Assembly: GCA_964428355.1 (NCBI GenBank)
Contig: CAYRYU010000164.1
Span: forward strand, 1 to 10,203
Source of the DNA: CAYRYU01 sp964428355
GTDB lineage: Bacteria; Muiribacteriota; Ozemobacteria; Ozemobacterales; Ozemobacteraceae
Length of the DNA stretch: 10,203 bases
Direction: 5' to 3'
Shown here: one piece after another, positions 7,201-10,203 of the stretch
Layout of the letters: every line of letters starts with the position of its first letter
How positions within the stretch are numbered: position 1 is the stretch's first letter
Position numbers and translations under genes: made by a program
Notes under the pieces: model-generated
Databases searched by the model: none
What the model was told of the DNA's origin: nothing
What the model saw: the letters and a program-made list of their open reading frames with translations, nothing else

Positions 7201-8253
7201 TCATTCACCGATCGTCTGGAGGGCTCCCCCTTCTTCCTTAGGGGATTCCTTGAGTATGGAACGGGCCTTCTCGATCTGGGCCTCCGCTTCGGAGCTGAGT
7301 TTGAGATCCACCTTGTTCACCTTTGGGGGTGATTCGACCCAACGAATGTTGTAACGGAATTCGTCTTCGTTTTCCATCAACCTGTCATAACAAGTATTGT
7401 AATTGGGTATGAATCCTTTTCTCCCGTTCACAAATTCGACTTTGACCCCATCCGTTCCGCCGGGATAGTTTCCTGCAACATCAGTGAAATAGGCCTTTTG
7501 GGTCACCTTCAGCAAACTATCGAGCCGGTCACGCATCCCATCCTTCTCGTAATACAATGCTTTCACCAGATCGGCCTTGGGTGACGAGGGACATGAATCG
7601 AGAACCGTCTCGAAACGTTTCTTGGCCTTCCGGGCTTCCTCGAAAATCTGGTCGAAGGAACCCCCGTCGAACCTGATTGTGCGGACGGGGTTGTAACTCA
7701 ATTCACCGGTGTAACTGAAAAGGACAGAATTGATAACGGGTTCCTCTGTTTCGCCTTTATAGGGCCATTCCGAACGCCCATCCTCCCAATACCAAAGGTT
7801 GTACAAGGATGGCTGGGTAGTTTCATAGACGTAGGGACTCTTGCCGATTCTCAGGAGTTCCTTGGCAAGGGATTCGATCTGGTTCTGGTTCGAGTCTTTT
7901 TCCCTCTGGCTCTTTGCGGTCTCGTTCAGCTTTTCGCAGCACCTGATCGCCATTCCGAGACTGTGGATGCGTTCTCCGATTTCTTCGCTGACACCCCTTG
8001 CGATTCTTGCCGGGGTTGTTTCCCTGGTTGACAGGATCCAGCACTGACTTTCCTTGATGAATCCATCCCGGGCTTCGGCATATTTCCCCTTGTCGAAAAG
8101 AGCTTGGGGGGTAGGAGCTGGGGGAGTGTGGGATTTTTTACCAAACAGCATCTCTCCCAAACCTCCGGACGAGGGCATTTCCAGGGCGATGAGGAAAAAC
8201 GCGAAAACGATCAGGAAGCAACTCGATCGTGCAAAGCGGGATCCGATTTTCAT
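7201..8253 (-). CDS. Secreted protein of unknown family, duplicate 2 (350 aa)
   Basis: Probable first gene of the minus-strand operon and paralogue of the gene after it. It has the same Sec-type signal peptide (hydrophobic stretch 12-24, cleavage near PSSG), a Pro-rich insert after it (43-49), a TPR-like helix pair (50-67), the shared block ILSTRETTPAR (73-83), Cys105-Cys106, the aromatic segment LWYWEDG (153-159), and Cys221 and Cys288 at the same numbers as in duplicate 1. It has one extra cysteine (C71). The variable loop after FSY is four residues shorter than in duplicate 1, which exactly offsets the longer N-terminal insert, so both proteins are 350 aa. An ATG 12 bases upstream (8265) is in frame, but GGAGG lies inside that extension, 5 bases before 8253, so 8253 is the better start. 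No lipobox is present: Cys12 precedes the hydrophobic core. Function unknown. Confidence 0.85.
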   Translation of the reverse strand: MKIGSRFARSSCFLIVFAFFLIALEMPSSGGLGEMLFGKKSHTPPAPTPQALFDKGKYAEARDGFIKESQCWILSTRETTPARIARGVSEEIGERIHSLGMAIRCCEKLNETAKSQREKDSNQNQIESLAKELLRIGKSPYVYETTQPSLYNLWYWEDGRSEWPYKGETEEPVINSVLFSYTGELSYNPVRTIRFDGGSFDQIFEEARKAKKRFETVLDSCPSSPKADLVKALYYEKDGMRDRLDSLLKVTQKAYFTDVAGNYPGGTDGVKVEFVNGRKGFIPNYNTCYDRLMENEDEFRYNIRWVESPPKVNKVDLKLSSEAEAQIEKARSILKESPKEEGGALQTIGE

Positions 8254-8470
8254 TTTTTCCTCCATGATTCTTCGGAAATCAGTTCCAGAAAATCAAAACG
8301 TGCTCTGGGGTCGGTACGTTGAACAATTTATCACGGATCGCGGGCAATTCGAAGGCAAGAACGTAAAATCCGTGCCGGCGGAAGGGAACACGATCATTCT
8401 GACGCAAATTGCAAAATCTTCGGATCGAAGGTATGGTTGACGGTAATCTCATCGGGAGAAAGAACGCTGA
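8254..8470. promoter_or_regulatory. Divergent intergenic region, expected to hold promoters in both directions
   Basis: This 217-bp stretch separates the minus-strand operon from the rightward gene and codes for nothing I can support. Towards the operon there is a weak candidate: TTGCCT (8358-8353) and TGATAA (8333-8328) with a 19-base spacer, longer than the usual 17, about 75 bases before the start codon. Its -10 part is changed in the other duplication copy. Towards the rightward gene I see no convincing promoter. No strong operator-like palindrome was found by eye. Confidence 0.35.
8259..8263 (-). promoter_or_regulatory. Ribosome binding site fixing the start of duplicate 2 at 8253
   Basis: GGAGG on the minus strand, 5 bases before ATG 8253. 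The alternative ATG at 8265 directly abuts this site and would encode it, and its flank has no good site of its own. Confidence 0.7.
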
Positions 8471-10203
8471 ATGGGGGCTTTCGAACAGTCATTTGCCCGG
8501 GGTGTTGCTGAAGAGCGCGCGGGAAACCTTGACGCTGCCAGCGACTTCTTTGCCCTGGCTTTCGAGGAAAGCGGGAAGACGTCCTTTCAAGCGCTCTTCA
8601 AATTGGGGTGTGCCCTCCTCAAGCGCGGAATGCGGGCCGAAGCGTTGAAATGCCTCATCAAATGCCATCAGCAGGATTTCTGCCGCCGCGATCTCGAACC
8701 CCTCATCCTCGACGTTTTTCATAAACCCCTAAGGCCGTCTTTTCGAGCGCAGTATGAGAAAAATGTCGGGCTGCTCGCGAAATACCCATTCATCAGGCGC
8801 AGGGAATTCCGGCGGTTCGACGAACTGAACTGGCGGTTTCTCCCCTTTTCCCCCAACCATTTCGTGATCTTCGATTCGGACAAGAAAACGTTCCTCGGGG
8901 AGTTCGACAAAACCTTGAGCGGTGACGGGTTGACCTTCACCCTCGAGCAGTTCGAGAAGGGGGTGCTTTCAATGGCCAAAGCTGCCTCCTCAGTCATGAT
9001 AACCAACATCTTCCGGGAGGATGTTTTCGCAGCGACCGCGAAGAAGACGTTCGACCCGGATATTCCCCTCGCTTGGATGCAGTCCCCGATCTACGTCGCG
9101 TTCGGGGATGCCGGCAGGTTCGAAGAACACCTTCAGGTCATGGATCTGTCCGGACTCTTGGACGGGGAGCGGTTCGTGTTTCAATTTGGGGCGGGGGAGA
9201 TCCGCGATTGGATGCTCGAGCCAGGAGCGCAATCACCCTCGGTGCTGTCCGGTTCTCTCTTTGAGGGGAGATCCCTCACCGGTATCCTCGAGGAGATCGC
9301 CCTCGAAAAGAACAGGATTACCTATCGGGACGAAGCCCAGGTCCATGACCACTACCGGACCTTCTCCATCCGGGATCTTCCCGAAAAAATCAGGTCGGGG
9401 AAAGCCAGGATCGGTTTCCTGACGAGCCGCTTCACCACGATGCTCCAGTATTCTATCCGGGATTGCGGAACGGCATGCGAACGGCTGGGGATCCCACACC
9501 GGATAATGATCGAGGACCACAACCTGAACCGGATCACCGAAGCCGGACTGGCAAAGTTCTTCCGGGAGTTCCAGCCCGAACTGTTCCTCGTGATCGACCA
9601 TTTCCGGTGGGAGTATCCCGTCATCCCTCCGGAAATACCCTATATCACGTGGATCCAGGATCCGATGGATTCGATCATGGATCCCCAGTCGGCGAAGAGG
9701 GTCGGGGACCGCGATTTCCTGCTCAGCATCTACTACTCCGGAAGGGAATTCTCCGGGATCGGGTATCCGAAGGATCGCCTGATCGACTACCCGATGCCAG
9801 TCAACGACGAGTTGTACAAGACGTATTCCTTGTCGGACCAGGAGATCTCGAATTTCCGGGCGGATGTCTGCGTGTTCAGCCACCTCGGAAACCCCGAAAT
9901 CGGTTTCCAGGGCTTCATTAGGGAGTTCGAGAAGGTGGACAACAGGGCCATGCTCGAAAAGATCCTCTCGAAGCTCTATTCCACCGTCCTGGTCGCGGGA
10001 AGGGAAGGGCGGTTCTTTTACTCCATCGATGAATATTGCAATCTGATCGAGGGAACCCTGAAGGATTTCGGCATGGGTCTCCGCAGGGACCTGGTGGAAA
10101 AAGTGGCCTCCCTGTTCCGAATCGAGGCCGGTTTCCGGATCAGCCGGTCCGTTCCCGTTGAATGGCTTGCCGAAAAGGGTTACGATCTTGCCCTCTATGG
10201 CCG
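8471..10203 (+). CDS. Probable CgeB/DUF3880-like glycosyltransferase with helical-repeat N-terminus; 3' end beyond the window
   Basis: The frame is open from ATG 8471 to the right edge (577 codons). An in-frame TGA directly precedes the ATG, so this is the earliest start; GGGAG lies 12 bases upstream, a little far. Residues 1-60 are amphipathic helices with TPR-like spacing (ALFKLGCALLKRGMRAEALK). Residues 110-300 form a domain I cannot assign, including PLAWMQSPIYVAFGD. From 312 there is a Rossmann-like pattern (ARIGFLTSRF, then GIPHRIMIED), a strand LFLVIDHF (371-378) and ITWIQDPMDSI (392-402), then a segment DRLIDYPMPVNDELY. These resemble the N-terminal half of GT-B enzymes of the CgeB/DUF3880 type, in which the acceptor and sugar are seldom known. 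The last visible residues, EKGYDLALYG, fit the strand leading into the second GT-B lobe, so the nucleotide-sugar site is outside the window. It diverges from the cyclase operon, so a shared function is not implied. Protein-coding: certain; glycosyltransferase: moderate. Confidence 0.6.
   Translation, partial: MGAFEQSFARGVAEERAGNLDAASDFFALAFEESGKTSFQALFKLGCALLKRGMRAEALKCLIKCHQQDFCRRDLEPLILDVFHKPLRPSFRAQYEKNVGLLAKYPFIRRREFRRFDELNWRFLPFSPNHFVIFDSDKKTFLGEFDKTLSGDGLTFTLEQFEKGVLSMAKAASSVMITNIFREDVFAATAKKTFDPDIPLAWMQSPIYVAFGDAGRFEEHLQVMDLSGLLDGERFVFQFGAGEIRDWMLEPGAQSPSVLSGSLFEGRSLTGILEEIALEKNRITYRDEAQVHDHYRTFSIRDLPEKIRSGKARIGFLTSRFTTMLQYSIRDCGTACERLGIPHRIMIEDHNLNRITEAGLAKFFREFQPELFLVIDHFRWEYPVIPPEIPYITWIQDPMDSIMDPQSAKRVGDRDFLLSIYYSGREFSGIGYPKDRLIDYPMPVNDELYKTYSLSDQEISNFRADVCVFSHLGNPEIGFQGFIREFEKVDNRAMLEKILSKLYSTVLVAGREGRFFYSIDEYCNLIEGTLKDFGMGLRRDLVEKVASLFRIEAGFRISRSVPVEWLAEKGYDLALYG

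Larger units (their letters stand above)
7168..8339. repeat. Tandem duplication, copy 2
   Basis: Partner of the unit at 5982-7153, separated from it by about 14 bp. The best conserved segments are the signal-peptide region (8188-8253 against 7002-7067, about four differences over 66 bases by eye) and the end of the gene with its 3' flank. The worst conserved is the middle, around 7675-7714, and the part just after the signal peptide, around 8094-8168. Confidence 0.85.

Noticed and set aside
7201..8253. Lipoprotein reading of the two secreted proteins because of Cys12
   Set aside because: The cysteine comes before the hydrophobic core, and no lipobox precedes it, so an ordinary Sec signal peptide fits better.
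9233..9883. Minus-strand open frame of 216 codons opposite the glycosyltransferase-like gene
   Set aside because: It is the mirror of a conserved-looking protein frame. It has repeats of Asp/Arg/Pro-type shadow composition and no ribosome binding site that I can see.
1..10203. Mobile element, phage, CRISPR or toxin-antitoxin explanation for the window
   Set aside because: No transposase, integrase, terminal inverted repeats, target-site duplications, spaced short repeats or small paired genes were seen. The only large repeat is the tandem gene duplication.

Overview
The window carries five protein-coding genes and almost no unassigned sequence. Four run leftwards on the minus strand as one probable operon. 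The fifth runs rightwards and diverges from them. No RNA gene, CRISPR array, insertion sequence or integrase is visible. The DNA is moderately GC-rich, with Shine-Dalgarno sites, Sec-type signal peptides and HAMP-linked receptor cyclases, so this is a bacterium, probably one with a periplasm. Nothing here fixes the phylum.

Minus strand, in order of transcription. (i) Positions 8253-7201 and 7067-6015 encode two paralogous secreted proteins of 350 aa each, with no recognised family. They come from a tandem duplication whose two copies keep a fixed offset of 1186 bp from before the start codons to past the stop codons. (ii) Positions 5955-3037 encode a 972-aa membrane receptor (called subunit A here) with two extracytoplasmic regions, a HAMP domain and a C-terminal class III nucleotidyl cyclase domain. 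(iii) From 3040 leftwards and off the window edge is a second, paralogous receptor cyclase (subunit B, at least 1013 aa), joined to A by a 4-base ATGA stop/start overlap.

The main discovery candidate is the A/B pair. Aligned residue by residue to class III cyclases, A keeps both metal-binding aspartates (D795, D839). It has lost the purine-recognition lysine (R835), the second purine residue (A908) and both transition-state residues (K915 for Asn, V919 for Arg). B shows the opposite pattern as far as it can be read: the first metal aspartate is Gly (G902), while the purine lysine (K942) and threonine (T1008) are kept. This is the division of labour of the C1 and C2 domains of animal transmembrane adenylyl cyclases. 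The inference is a bacterial obligate heterodimeric receptor cyclase made from two coupled genes and having a single working active site. The decisive Asn/Arg positions of B lie just beyond the left edge.

Plus strand. From 8471 to the right edge runs an open reading frame of at least 577 codons: a helical-repeat-like N-terminus, a middle domain of unknown type, and a region resembling CgeB/DUF3880-type GT-B glycosyltransferases. A 217-bp intergenic stretch separates it from the secreted-protein genes and should hold both promoters.

A working model, which is inference: the two secreted proteins act outside the membrane, possibly on or near the large ectodomains of A/B, and the A/B dimer turns that state into a cyclic nucleotide signal in the cytoplasm. 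No cyclic-nucleotide effector is encoded in the window.
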